A stretch of 64,000 nucleotides of DNA from Erigeron canadensis (GCF_010389155.1 NC_057769.1:12462735-12526734), one strand, 5' to 3'; counted from the stretch's first letter, positions 12,248 to 24,193 are shown. The notes: generated by a model from the letters alone, not told the origin. A program made the numbers and translations.

Positions 12248-12733
12248 CATCACAGTCCAAAATTTATTAGTTTATTTCATTATTTTATTTCAATCAACCT
12301 ATTTTTGACGTTATTGGGATTTTAAACAGTCTGTATGCAGGGACATGGGCAGCATATACGAGTAGACGAGTAGTGTAGAATTCATTTTTTGAATTTTGAT
12401 ACAGTAATCTTTTTGTTTTAAGAGTATATGGAATTTTGCCCTTACAAAAAGAATTATAAACATAATTAAAAAAATATAATGAATGGATACAACGCCTAAA
12501 ATAACGTTCTAAACTTGTCCTTTAAAAATAAAATTAATTTCTAGCCCGTCACAAGATATACGTAATTACTAGTATTAAAGTACATGTTCACAATCCATAA
12601 CAAAAAATAGGATGTATTAATTATTTATATTTAAGTTGCCATTTTCCTCTCTTTTTCTTTGATCACTGACCTTGACTTTCAATTTTGGCTCTGTGATCCT
12701 TTCCTTCCTTCTGCATCATTATCTGACGATGAA
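12248..12733. other. intergenic sequence left of the copia element
   Basis: AT-rich. The last part, about 12655-12733, is GC-richer (GACCTTGACTTTCAATTTTG and on) and continues, without the copia insertion, at 21156; it could be an old exon or transcribed region that was disrupted, but no frame stays open. Confidence 0.35.
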
Positions 12734-12738
12734 GTTGA
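12734..12738. repeat. target-site duplication GTTGA, left
   Basis: Five bases identical to 21151-21155 and directly abutting the TG of the left LTR. Five-bp duplications are standard for copia integrase. Confidence 0.85.
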
Positions 12739-13183
12739 TGTTGGAATGATTATGATTCGTATTATAAATATAATGAAAATATGATAATAATATAAGTATA
12801 CCTGACGATCCAGAGGGCCCTGTAAGAACAATAATATTTGTCATTTGATTGACGAGTTCCCAAAACGAGATGATTGTTTAATGATGGGATAGAAAATAAT
12901 GGGAGAGAATTACACACACAAAGGGGTGAAAGATTAGGGTTGAAATTCTTGTAAATGGCTCTCTATTTATAGAGAGAGCATTTACACTTTAGACTCTGGT
13001 GTTTAGTATGTGCGTTATACGTCCCTGTAGTTCCAATCATCTAATGGGAAACCCTATAATATGTCTTTAAGAGTAAATACGCCCATCGTATATTTACTAC
13101 ACATAGGGATTTTAGTTATCGTCAATTATCATATCACGAATGATAAACGATCAGTGACGGTCATATTTAAGGTGGTTCCAACA
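12739..13183 (-). repeat. copia 3' LTR (minus orientation)
   Basis: 445 bp, TG...CA ends, about 96 % identical to 20706-21150 by eye. A TATA-like TCTATTTATAGAG lies at 12962-12974 in both copies. Confidence 0.9.
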
Positions 13184-13195
13184 TTCTCCCACTTT
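13184..13195 (-). other. polypurine tract of the copia element
   Basis: Complement reads AAAGTGGGAGAA directly next to the LTR, the expected site of plus-strand DNA priming. Confidence 0.75.
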
Positions 13196-13799
13196 ACCAA
13201 GCGATCATTTATCTATGAGTATTCAATGAGTCCGGCCGGGTAATACTCATTTTGTTTTAAACTGAAATCATAATCAATAAGTACAGTCGTAGAGAAGAAC
13301 ATCAACTCAGGACCCCCACTAATCAAATTATGACTCAAATTTAAAACTAATAAACAATGATCAATTGACTAAGACAAATTTTGTTATAATAATGTCTGTA
13401 CACCGTTATGAGTACTCAAAGTGTAATTATCAGACAAACAAAACTTGAATATAGAGGAAAATTTTTGTTAAGATAATAATAATGACCAATAAGTACAACA
13501 TGCTATTATATTCGTCCTTTAGTAAGCCTCATCTTTGACACGTGTCCTACGAAGATTTTAGGAGGAAGACTTTTGGTCTTTGGATCCGATAGCATATTAT
13601 GTGTACTTATGTACTCAATACAAAGAACATTTTCCTCAATCCGTTCGCGTACAAATAGCTACTTTGTATCGAGATACAACTCAGTACCAGTTGAACTGTT
13701 ACTGTTCAATAAAGTTACAGCAACTGAGTTATCACAATAAAGCTTCAATGGTCTGGTTAAAAAGTAGACGAATTTGACTCCACTGACTAGGTTCTTTAA

Positions 13800-14910
13800 C
13801 AACACCCCATGACATGACAATATATTCAGCCATCATGGTAGACGTTGTAGTCAGTTTTCGTTTATGACTCCGTCAAGAGATAGGTCCGCCAGCTAATCAT
13901 TAAAAGTATATTCAGAAGTATAATTCTTATCGGAATCAGAACATCCCACTACTTCTAAGTTATCACATCTTCTATAAGTTAATGTGTAGTCTTTGGTCTT
14001 TTGCAGATATCATAGAACCTTTTTTAGCCGCTTTCCAATATGCTAATCAGGGATTAGATAGTTAACTCCCAAGCATACCGGTAATATAAGCGATATCTAG
14101 ACGAATACAGACCTAAGCGTTCATAATGGTCTTAACTATTTATAAGTAAGGTATCATCCTCATTTGCACCCTTTTAATATCAATGTTTGGACTTCGGAAA
14201 CAATTAGATACGTCTCCTTTTACTACTAGATTTATAGTGGGTGTGTAGTGTTGCATGTTATGGCGTACTAAGATGTGTTCAATATAAGCCTATTGAGAAA
14301 GACTCTGAATATCATTACGCCTATCTCGATGTATTTCGATACCTATGACATAAGAGGCATCACCGAGATCTTTCATGTCGAAATTCTGCAAAAAGTATAC
14401 GCTTCGACTGATGCAACATATCCAAGTTGTTACTTGCAAGTATAATATCATCGACGTGCAAAACAAGGATTGTAATTTTACTCCCACTGATCTTGAGATA
14501 GGTGCATTGATCCACTAAATATTTTTAAGGTACCATTATAGTGATTCTTGCTTCAACCCTTATATGGACTTATTCAACTTGCAGACCATGTGCACTTTAC
14601 CTTTTAGAATGAATCCTTCAGGTTGCCGCATGTACGTCTTATTGCAAGTTTTCGTTCAGAAAGTGGTCTTGACATCCATCTGATATAACTCTAAATCATA
14701 ATGAGCTACGAATGTCATGACGATCCTTAAGGAATCTTTATGAGAGACTTGAGAAAAGGTCTTTTGATAATTGATTCCTTCCTTTTGAGTAAAGCCCTTC
14801 GCAACCAGTTTGGCCTTATAGCGTTTGACGTTTCCATTCAGATATAATTTAGTTTTGAAGATCCATTTACAACCAATAGGTTTGGATTTTTCAGGAAATT
14901 TAACCAAGTC
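13800..14910 (-). pseudogene. copia reverse transcriptase / RNase H region, broken
   Basis: The frame at 14656-14907 contains GCKWIFKTKL, KARLVAKGFTQ-like (KAKLVAKGFTQKEGINY) and YQMDVKTTF, the start of the copia reverse transcriptase domain. A separate frame at 14290-14487 carries DMKDLGDASYVIGIEI, a later part of the same domain. Around 13800-13870 the complement resembles the RNase H end (STMMAEYIVMSWG). Frames are interrupted repeatedly and no single open frame spans the domain. Confidence 0.8.
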
Positions 14911-15649
14911 CCAAACGTCATTATGCTACATGAAATTAAGCTCTTAAATCATGATTTCATTCCACTGATTTGCTGATCGCTGTTAATGGCTTCTCAATAG
15001 GAAGTAGGATCGGTAAGCTTTCTAATATCCTCAACTCCAATGAAATAAGATAATCAAAATTTGTGGCCTGCATGACCTAGAAGATCTTCGGAGTTGATTT
15101 TTAGGTTTAGTAAGAAAGATGCTTCAGCATTAGTAGTATCCTAGTTAGGAGGATTTTGTTTAGGAGAAGGTGGATCAGTGATATTAGGAGCAGCGTTGGG
15201 TACAAGAGGAATTATCGGATGAGTAATAATAACCGACAAGTGGTTCCCCCCGCTTCTTGTACTTCTTGCAAATCCAAGTTATGATTCATGCTCCCACTGA
15301 TCTCTGAGTTCTCGAGAAACGTGGCATGATGCGTGTCAATAATGCTAGTAGTGTGAGAAGGACAGTAAAACCGATAAGATGTTGAATTATCAGGATAACC
15401 GATAAAGAAACGTGTAAGTTTCTTTAAGTTATGGTTATAGACTTATGCTTTAGTAGGACAGCCTCATACTTTCATATATTTTAGACTCGGTTTTCTATCT
15501 GTCCAGATCTAATGAGAAGTTTTAGGATCACGTTTTGATGAAACCATATTGAGTATATGAATGGCTGTTCTAAGGTCTAAGTTTACAGGAAAGTAGGTAA
15601 CTTAGTGTTGACAAACATATTTTTCACCATGTCTATTAAGGTTCTATTT

Positions 15650-15885
15650 TTTTAGCAACACAATTTTGTTGAAGAGAACCAGACATGGTGTATTGGATAA
15701 TTTATGTCATGTTCCTTGCAAAAGTTATGTAAAGGACGAGGAGCTTGACCAATATCAGTATGTCTGCCATAATACTTACCTCCTCTATCTGATCTCACAA
15801 CATTTATTTTTTTACGATCAAGTTGGTTTAACACCAAAGTTTTAAGGATTAAGATCAGATATAGGTGCATATAACGCAAATAATC
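15650..15885 (-). pseudogene. copia integrase region, broken
   Basis: A minus frame carries VVRSDRGGKYYG, the copia integrase core motif (usually RSDNGGE), followed by FCKEHDINYPIHH. It follows an IDDYLRYMHLYL segment upstream. Stops and frameshifts on both sides make it non-functional. Confidence 0.75.
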
Positions 15886-16262
15886 GTCAATGAACGTAAT
15901 AAATTATGTATGTCGTGTGATGGATGCGATAAAGGGGCCACTAATATTAGTGTGAATTATTTCCAACAAGTTGGAATTCCTAGTAGCTCCTCTTTTATTC
16001 CCATTAGCCAATTCGCATTTGAGGCATTATATACATGTTTCAAAATCACTAATGTCAAGGGAATGTAATATTCCATCCTTTATGAGTCGTATCATACGAA
16101 CTCGTGAGATGTAACCAAACATTTATGCCACAACATGGAGGAATTCTCTAATTGCTTAGGTGATTTTATCTTTGTTTTAGTTATGTCATCAATCTTAGGA
16201 GACAACAAAAGACTTTGAGATATTATGACCGAGAGTCATCCCACCATGTATTAATTAGAACA

Positions 16263-16950
16263 TCAATTAATAAAGGAATCAAATATTACATTAAGTAAGT
16301 TACCTTTTATAGTTAGCCATTTCTTGATATTATAGCAATCTTTCTTGCTGTGCCCATTGACACAACAAAATTTACAGTTAGGATTGCTCGTCAAGAACTT
16401 AGAGCTAGAGGCAACTGCACCATGATAAGCCTTTTGAACTTTATTCGTAGTCTTATTACTATTATTACCTTTTCTCTTATTGGAATTAACAGTGATAGTT
16501 AGGTGAACAACTTCATGGTTGGCCCAACTTGAGGCGACCTTTTTCTTGCACACACATTGAGATTAGTTCAACCATCGAAGGTTTATCCTTCATAGAATTA
16601 TAATTAATTTTGAAGGTGTCGAAATAAGTAAGCAATGAGGTCATTATAAAGTGTGCAAGAAAATTGTTAGAGACTTCCATTTTTAGGACTTTTAAACTTA
16701 TGAGTCATGTCAGTCTTATTCATTATGTGTTCACGAACACTGCTATTTCCTCTTAGACGTTTACTTAAAGTGGTAGCTTCTCGGATACTGAGATTAATGT
16801 AGTTCTTGACCATCGTTAGTGACAAACTATTCGCCCTATCCCACTTTTTTTTAAAAATCGCTTTCTGAGCTGCAGAAGAGTTTGCAGTAATAGCATGGGT
16901 TCATTATGCGAATGACATAGTCAAGGTCTAGAATCTACAAAGTTAGAAAT
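16263..16950 (-). pseudogene. copia gag region with zinc knuckle, broken
   Basis: The frame at 16263-16553 contains CKFCCVNGHSKKDC, a CX2CX4HX4C zinc knuckle of the nucleocapsid, preceded by a Lys/Asn-rich linker. Upstream minus-strand sequence to about 16950 resembles gag but is frameshifted. The gag start is not identifiable. Confidence 0.75.
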
Positions 16951-17225
16951 AATTAATCTTTTCATGAAGCAAAGTTTGCACCGGTAAGTGGCTCAATGCC
17001 TAAGTTAGGTACTATAGTGGAGATAAGGAGGATATAAATTAATGATACAATTGATAGAAGATTATTATAGTAATGCCTAAAATAAGTAGGCCTAATAGTT
17101 TTTTTTTATAGTGACGTGATAGCTATCTAAAGCAGACTAAATAATGTCCCTTAATAGTAAAGGAACTAAAGTAACTTGAAAGGACCAGACTCGATAAACC
17201 GAAAACGCAATTTTTTTTTATATAA

Positions 17226-17424
17226 CCCCACTACGCCGCAGTGGGTCGAGAAATCCCCACTACACCGCAGTGGGAATCCTCGGCCAAAGATTGAACTTAC
17301 CCCACTGCACCGCAGTGGGTTTATCACCATCCCCACTGCGCCGCAGTGGGAGGAACCAGATTAAAATCTGTGGTATTCCACTGCGCTGCAGTGAGCAAAA
17401 TCATCCCCACTGCACCGCAGTGGG
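17226..17424. repeat. cluster of six GC-rich hairpin motifs
   Basis: Six copies of a near-palindrome, consensus CCCCACTGCGCCGCAGTGGG, at 17226-17245, 17255-17274, 17300-17319, 17331-17350, 17377-17394 (most diverged) and 17405-17424. Each can form a 9-bp stem CCCACTGCG/CGCAGTGGG around one central base. The spacers differ in sequence, so this is not a simple tandem repeat; the motif itself is what recurs. Confidence 0.85.
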
Positions 17425-18059
17425 CTACCTGATCAGCAAAACAAACCCTTTTAACACTTAGACCAAAATGCAACATTTCCATATCAACATGAACTTCACA
17501 AACTACATTCCAGAAGTTACTAACAACATCATAGACACATTTCAAACACGACTACAACATATCTTGATCCAAATCCCAAGGAGACCATCAAATGGGCCAT
17601 TTACCCGATTTGACATAATTTTCGCCCAAAACTCAAATTTACAACCTTTCCAAAAGACTTTCACTTGACCATTTGCATAATTTTAACAAGGCAAGACCAA
17701 CAAGATAGAATGTATCAAGAGCCAAAGGGAGAGGGACTTCTAAGCCTCTAATACCAAAGTAGCCATTCATCCAAGAATGACCTAATACCTTCAATTCTTG
17801 CAAAAGTCAACTTCAAGCTCTAACAAGTCTCTTAACTCAACCACACTAGTCCCTTTCTCCGAAACTACCTATAAGAGAGTAAACAACTAAAATATAAGCA
17901 AAGTCTTAGTGAATATACTTGTATACATTTACGGATACAAAGGAGGGCAAAGTACAAGGACTTTTACATGTAACCTATGGCATCGTCATGTCACATTTAC
18001 ATATTCACTTTGCACACTATCAACACATATATGGATTCATATAAGCTAAACAATAATAT

Positions 18060-18150
18060 CTATCGGGATTCTTAGGCCCAGGAGGTTCTTAGGCCTCATA
18101 TCATATCAACTATCGGGATTCTTAGGCCCCGGAGGTTCTTAGGCCGCATA
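18060..18150. repeat. tandem duplication with TTCTTAGGCC motifs
   Basis: TATCGGGATTCTTAGGCCC is repeated (18060 and 18111), each followed by GGAGGTTCTTAGGCC. It lies inside the LTR-like insertion. The complement of the motif, GGCCTAAGAACCT, recurs at 41488-41545. Confidence 0.8.
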
Positions 18151-19349
18151 ATCACAATGCCCCACATGGGCTTATGCCACATCAATTACCACACATGGAT
18201 TTACAAACTTCAACATGAAATGGTCAAAACCACCATGGACAAAAGGCTTTAACATGATGTTGTCAATTGATCCAACATAAACATAAAGGTATGCAAATAT
18301 ACTCACCTCCTCCGCAAAAAGGACAATAAAGCTAAAAATGAATAAGCACAAGCAAGCTTCAACCTATAATCATATCATAAAAATGCATAAGCTTACATTC
18401 ACACTTGACTAGCTCAACTTAGTCATACTCAATCACTAGCCCTTTCTAAACCCAAAACCCAACCCATTTGTCATTGAGTTACTTTCATCTTAACTATAAC
18501 ATTAGGTAGTTCAACCTACCATTTTCATTCACATAACAATAACTAGTAAAAATTCATCTTTTCTTACAACTCAATCTATCACATGAACTTTTCAATTTCA
18601 TAATCAAACATATCATATAACTCAATGACAACTAGATTAACTAAGGAATTGGAGAAAATTAACCATAATTCATTTCCTAGTAAAAACCCCCAAATTGGTT
18701 CGCTCTATAAACCCTAATTTTCCCAAGAAGAATAAAAGTAAAGTAGGGGAAATCAATACCTCAACAATGGAAGACAATAGATTAGGGTTTTCAATTCACA
18801 ATTTCTCCCCCCCCCCCTTTTTTCCTCTCAAATTCAGCCACCACCACCAAGACCCACAAGCCCTAACTTTTGAATTCTTGAATGAAGATTATATGTTGGT
18901 GATGATTAATACCATAAATGCTTCCTTGAACTTGAGAGGATTTATCTTTGATTTTGAAAGAATGAGATGGAATGCATGGAAGAAAGGTGAAGAAGAAAGA
19001 AAATTAGTAATGGAAGGGTGATTCATCAACAAGGTGGAGGGTTGGCACTCTTTGGAGCTGCCACGACCCACCCCAATATTTTGTGGGTATTTTACCCGCT
19101 ATCCGCTAAAGTTCCAACTAAATTAACCCCATATCTAAAAATAAAACACTAGGAAATTAATTTGATGTCAAAACTATGAAAAGGGGTTAATTTATTTTAC
19201 CTTAAAATCTTGGGGTGTTACATAATGCCTAAAATAAGTAGACTTAATAGTAATGTTCCTTAGAATAATGAGACTATGACCATTATTATAGTAAGCCTAT
19301 TGTAAACACCAAAACAATAAGCTAAAGTAAGACTCTACTTAGATGTTAC

Positions 19350-19610
19350 ATCACCTTTGGGCAGAAATAACTAATATCTAAGTATAAATGAGCATTACGG
19401 TCATGCAACACAACGCTTATCTTTTGACCTTTGGGCACAAAATTAAGAATCGTGTATATTTTGCATGCAAATAGTCCTTTTGGCTCACAAAGCATATTAA
19501 ATCACCTTTGGGCAGAATTAATATACTTAGTGTTCATTATGCAAAAGGAAAAAAAGAGCGTAACATAAGAATCACATTTGACCTTTGGGCACAAATGATG
19601 AGACCATGTA
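19350..19610. repeat. four dispersed copies of an ACCTTTGGGCA motif
   Basis: ACCTTTGGGCAGAA or ACCTTTGGGCACAAA appears near 19351, 19427, 19504 and 19580 in the leader of the copia element, spaced about 76 bp apart, which suggests old tandem repeats. Confidence 0.6.
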
Positions 19611-19899
19611 CATTAGTGCGAAGCCCCTAAGTTATGGGGATCCGGGGTAACACCCTTGAAAGCGGGGTCCAAGGGGCGACTAAATCAAATTTCATTATTG
19701 AATTATTTATTTATTTATTTTAATTTCCCTTTATGTGTATGGTAAAAATGTCACAGAAAGAAATTATTTTTGAAATTTGAGTGACAAATTTTTGCCATAA
19801 AACTTTTAGGTGATATTGTATTCGATAATTAAGGAGAAGTCAACAAGTAATGATCGATTTTAATAAGTTAAAGTCCAACTAGGCAAGATTAGGTCTAAC

Positions 19900-20320
19900 T
19901 TGACTTTGTTACATTAAGGTTGAACTCGATAAGATGTTAGGTCGTATTCGACAATAATAAAGATAAGGTCGAATGCAATAAAGATTAAATCAAAAAATGA
20001 CTTGAAATAAGGTCGAATTCAATAAAGACTAAATCAAAATCGACTTAAAATAACGTCGAATTCAATAAAGACTAAATCAAAAAATAACTTATTTCATTGA
20101 ATTCAATAAAGTCTAAATCAAAATCTTAATATAAGGTCTTATACAATAATGCAATAATTGAATTCAATAAAGACTAAATCAAAAAACGACTTGAAATAAG
20201 GTCGAATTCAATAAAGACTAAATCAAAATCGACTTAAAATAACGTCGAATTCAATAAAGACTAAATTAAAAAATAACTTATTTCATCGAATTCAATAAAA
20301 CCTAAATCAAACTTCAACGA
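19900..20320. repeat. degenerate tandem repeats in the copia leader
   Basis: The unit AATTCAATAAAGACTAAATC recurs about eight times with intervening GACTTGAAATAAGGTCG or AATAACTTATTTCA segments. A larger block of about 190 bp (from about 19990) is repeated from about 20165. Confidence 0.8.
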
Positions 20321-20692
20321 AACGAACTCGACATGTAGTGGAAAACTAATTTTTGTTGCCGTCGAACAAAACACCCACAATTAATGCAAAGCAATTATAC
20401 GAAATTATGAAGCATATTGCAAAGCAATTAATGTTCACCTCGACTTAAATAGAGAGTGAGGTCGAGTTCTACCATTGATGATTAGATCCCCTCTTTGTTT
20501 ATTTTATTATTAGTGTGACCAAATTGAGGATCACAAACAAAAAACAATTGTATATATTTTTTCGGAGGCTTCAAAGTAAATAACAAAACATTTGTTATGA
20601 TTTCATTCGGTTGTTTCCTTTTTTTTTCTTTAAGATCATATTCTCGGCTTAAAATATAAAAATACGAATCAATAGATCGAATGAACCAATGA

Positions 20693-20703
20693 CTTTGATA
20701 CCA
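20693..20703 (-). other. copia primer-binding site
   Basis: The complement reads TGGTATCAAAG, two bases inside the right LTR, complementary to the 3' end of initiator tRNA-Met with one difference from the usual TGGTATCAGAG. Confidence 0.8.
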
Positions 20704-20705
20704 CA

Positions 20706-21150
20706 TGTTGGAATAATTATGATTCGTATTGTAAATATAATGAAAATATGATAATAATATAAGTATACCTGACGATCCAAAGGACTCTGTAAGAGCAAGA
20801 ATATTTGCCATTTGATTGACGGGTTCCCAAAACAAGATGATTGTTTGATGATGGGATAGAAAATAATGGGAGAGAATTACACACACAAAGGGGTGAAATA
20901 TTAGGGTTGAAATTCTTGTAAATGGCTCTCTATTTATAGAGAGAACATTTACACTTTAGACCTTGGTGTTTAGTATGTGCGTTATAAGTCCCTGTAGTTC
21001 CAATCATCTAATGGGAAACCCTATAATATGTCTTTAAGAGTAAATACGCCCATCGTATATTTACTAGACATAGGGATTTTAGTTATCGTCAATTATCATA
21101 TCACGAATGATAAACGATTAGTGACGGTCATATTTAAGGTGGTTCCAACA
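20706..21150 (-). repeat. copia 5' LTR (minus orientation)
   Basis: 445 bp, TGTTGGAA to TTCCAACA, paired with 12739-13183. The minus frame across 20482-20886 is an accident of this non-coding sequence. The 5-bp target duplication follows at 21151-21155. Confidence 0.9.
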
Positions 21151-21155
21151 GTTGA

Positions 21156-21766
21156 GGGATGATATGAGGATGCCCATATCGATTGAGAAAGACTGGTACA
21201 AGCAATAATTCAGGTGGCTTCAGGTTTTATATGTCCCCTGCATAATAGGATTATAATAGAACAATTTAAAGATTTCAAAGTTTTACCACCTAGCTTTTTC
21301 AATCAAACAAGTTTTAGGTCTGAGAGTTAGCAAGTAGAGTTTATGCAATTGTAACTCACTTCACTAAAACTTTAAATTTTAACCATGATCGATAATTAAC
21401 TGGTCCTGGTCTGGCCCATGTGACATGATAAATGCATCGGTAGAACAAGTTGTTGGGTTGGCAAATTAGTTTCAGGTTAAATGTGTTGACTTAGATTAAT
21501 TGTATCAAAACGAATCATCAAAATTATTTTAACCCAAATAACAAGTTGGTGAATTGGCAGATTGGTAAACAAATACACAATTCTAACCATAACTATGTTA
21601 AATTGAGTTTTGGGTTGGATTGGGTCTTATCGGCTCTATAGATAAGGTCTCACGTACCCTAGTGTGGTCGTGGTCTTAACTCTTGTGGTATTTTTTCCTT
21701 TCTTTTTAAACAACTAAGATTTTATCGTACAAGATACGGAAGCAATCAGAAAACAATTACGACTAT
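21156..21766. other. intergenic right of the copia element
   Basis: Begins with the other half of the pre-insertion site (GTTGAGGGATGATATGAGG) and becomes AT-rich. No frame remains open across the reconstructed junction. No feature supported. Confidence 0.4.
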
Positions 21767-21774
21767 AATAAAAT

Positions 21775-21931
21775 GGGGTTTGCTAAATAAAGCTCTTAGG
21801 ACTGTATTTAAAATGCATAAATTATTTGTACATTTACCATAAAATTCAGGGGTGGACTTTTAATAAAAAAAAGAATAAGTTTTTTTATACACGTTGAATA
21901 CAGCCCTTAAGACTGCATTTAGCATTTCCCA
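21775..21931. mobile_element. short MITE with inverted ends
   Basis: A 157-bp element whose ends are inverted copies: GGGTTTGCTAAATAAAGC and ACTGTATTTAA on the left, complemented by TGGGAAATGCTAAATGC and GCTGTATTCAA on the right. The direct repeat AATAAAAT flanks it (21767-21774 and 21932-21939), an 8-bp target duplication. The arms are about 75 % identical. Confidence 0.65.
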
Positions 21932-23085
21932 AATAAAATAGATGGACTCATTGTATATAAATACGTAATTAAGGACAATAAGATATTAGAATTCCTATCA
22001 TCACAACTAAAAGTCCAAAATTATAACAAGGAAGTAATGAATTGGTACTTTTTCCTTTTGTTTACAATTTGCTATAAGATATAACACGCAATTTAAAATA
22101 TAATGTTTCAATTCTTTCGTTGTCAAATTCTAGAAACGATGTTGATAGTTAATAATATAGTTTTCCCGTCCCAAAACATATGTTCTGTTTGAAAAATACA
22201 CAATTTAGAAAATTTACTATCATTACGACATTACATCATCTATAGCCTATACCCATTAAACTCTCTTCTAATTGGTTGAATATGAACATCTAAAATTTAG
22301 GACATCACAAATGAAAACCAAGAAATTTATTTTGAGATTCTACTTATGTATGTTACATAGACATAGATATGTTTTGATGTCAACTTAATCAAAACTTCGA
22401 AAATATGCTACTCCCTTTTTATATATATAGTTCATAGAAACATTTTTATTTACACTAAAATGTTTCATGCTAACTTTTGAGGTCATTTTGGCAACCACGC
22501 TTAGAATGATGATGTTTGGACGTGAAAAAGAAGATGTATGATTCATGTAGACTGTAAGGGGACCTCTACAATTTTTATTTTATGCTAAATTTGAAACAAT
22601 CTAAAAACCATCAATTCAAATTTGTAATGGTTGGTTAATTTCAAAGATAGGATGTGTGTGGATGAATTTTGTGTTTGTACTGTGAGTAGTTTTTCGACAG
22701 AAAAGAACTGAAGTTCGTATGGTCCAAATATGGCTCGGTTTTCTTAATTCGTGTGTACGTGGCGGTATGAAGTTACGGTTTGGTAAAAGTAGTTAATTGG
22801 AACTGTGTCTGGGCTGGTTTTTTAATTGAAAAGGTAAATAATAAGTAAAAATTAAAACAAATAGTTAATGTAAAACAAATAAAACAATATTTTTTTTTTA
22901 ATTTAAAATTATCGTGGATTATGAAAATTATCGTGCATCAATATATATACATGTGTTGTGTGAATCTTCATGCATCAATTTTACCAAAATGTAAAGGTCA
23001 AGACCTTGTCCAATTTATTTTACTTTAACACTTGTTTTACAATATAAACCTCCGAATATATATCTATATCTATATATCTATATAT
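21932..23085. other. AT-rich intergenic region
   Basis: No coding frame, RNA gene or element boundary supported. A TATC/TATA repeat (23055-23098) ends the stretch. Confidence 0.45.
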
Positions 23086-23089
23086 CTAT

Positions 23090-24060
23090 ATCTATACCAA
23101 TATACTAAAACAGGATTGTAGCATCTATTTATCGACATGTGGCATATTATTAAGACGACATGTGTTTTTTAATTCAATATTAATAATAAAATATTAGATA
23201 TAGTTTATAACTAAAACTTATTAAATTAAATATAAATACAAACCCTATATATATACTAATAATAATTCATTGTTATCTACGATATAAATACTAACAAATC
23301 ATATCCTATATATATACTAATTAATTGTTATCTACGATCTAAATATGAAAGGCTATTTATAGGCTTTAACTACATATAATATCAACATCAACTACTTATA
23401 ATTTATAGATCTCATGAAACTTTCGGGTAAGCTTTCTAAATACGTTTTTTTTTATTATTATTTTTATTTTTATCTATCAATAAACTAAAACATGATTGAG
23501 ATGTTCTTTAAACGACACATAGCGTAATCCTTGATCGACACGTGTCCTTTTAATTTATTATTTCTTTTTTATTAAATTAATTTTTTTTAAATGTATATGG
23601 ATTTAGATTCCTTATTAGACTTCAAATTAAACTCTAACTTTTGACTTATTAATACAAAAGACATTATAACCTTATTTGATTGATCGTTTTCTCATTGATA
23701 AATTGTTTTTTTTTCTTTCTCAAATTTTCAATTCCTATTACTTGTATCATTTATGATAAGTTATTCACATGAAGAGTTCAAAAATTTGAGTTTATGATTC
23801 AAAATCACAAAGCTATTTGCCGTTATCTACTATGCTTACATGTTCTGATTTTGACATGGCTCAAAAAGTTTAAGGTAAATCCAAAACTTTAACTAAACAT
23901 ATATTACATTTATAATTACCGTGTATTTATAATTTTCCTTTGATTATCGATTTACATTAACCACAATTTATTTTACTCATGAATCATGTATGAGGTATAT
24001 TCGAATTTCCTTATGACACAATATATATGGTTACCGTACATCGTACGGGTATTAGGATTA
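23090..24060 (+). repeat. Helitron-like or unclassified repeat, ends near a CCGTACATCGTACGG hairpin
   Basis: Two related openings, ATATACTAAAACAGGATTG (23101) and AATAAACTAAAACATGATTG (23476), each followed by a GACA(C/T)GTG motif, suggest two tandem or nested copies. The 3' end carries a short hairpin CCGTACATCGTACGG at about 24034-24048. No transposase or helicase is present. Confidence 0.35.
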
Positions 24061-24193
24061 GTATATATATAATTCATACATAAACTTTTTTAAAAAAGTT
24101 TATTATTATTATTTTTATAATAGTTCCATTCAATATAAAATAGTTTTTACACGAAGTTGGATGGAAGTCTAGATAAAAGTTATGTTCCCAATC

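Larger units (their letters stand above)
17099..19222 (-). mobile_element. 2.1-kb LTR-like insertion inside the copia element
   Basis: The right edge is abrupt: minus strand opens TGTAACACCCCAAGATTT at 19222, the style of many plant LTR ends. The flanks are a 28-bp imperfect direct repeat (17071-17098 and 19223-19250, two mismatches). The left end of the insert is a T-run (17099-17109), an A-run on the insert's own strand. It has no coding frame; it holds six GC-rich hairpin motifs (17226-17424), a repeated TTCTTAGGCC segment (18060-18145), and a polypyrimidine C8/T6 tract (18807-18822). It may be a solo LTR of a long-LTR gypsy-type family, or a retroposed copy of such an LTR. A related diverged copy lies at about 41260-41880. 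Confidence 0.55.
12739..21150 (-). mobile_element. Ty1/copia LTR retrotransposon, structurally complete, coding-defective
   Basis: Bounded by two 445-bp LTRs (12739-13183 and 20706-21150), each starting TGTTGGAA and ending TTCCAACA, with GTTGA target duplications outside. The element reads on the minus strand: the primer-binding site beside the right LTR is TGGTATCAAAG (about 20693-20703, complement), matching the 3' end of initiator tRNA-Met, and the polypurine tract AAAGTGGGAGAA (complement of 13184-13195) abuts the left LTR. Domain order on the minus strand is gag, integrase, reverse transcriptase, RNase H, which is the copia order. Every domain is broken by stops and frameshifts. I counted about 18 differences between the LTRs, about 4 %, so insertion was not recent. 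It has been hit by a later 2.1-kb insertion (about 17099-19222), and its leader (19223-20700) holds internal repeats. Confidence 0.93.

Noticed and set aside
17176..17545. Overlapping frames on both strands with HCTAVG/PHRSG-like repeats
   Set aside because: They are translations of the repeated GC-rich hairpin motif. No start context or conservation argument supports a protein.
20482..20886. 134-codon minus-strand frame
   Set aside because: It spans the copia leader and LTR, which are non-coding; the matching left LTR does not keep it.
12655..21240. Possible host exon split by the copia insertion
   Set aside because: Mentally removing the element joins two GC-richer flanks, but stops follow within a few codons in all plus frames I tried.
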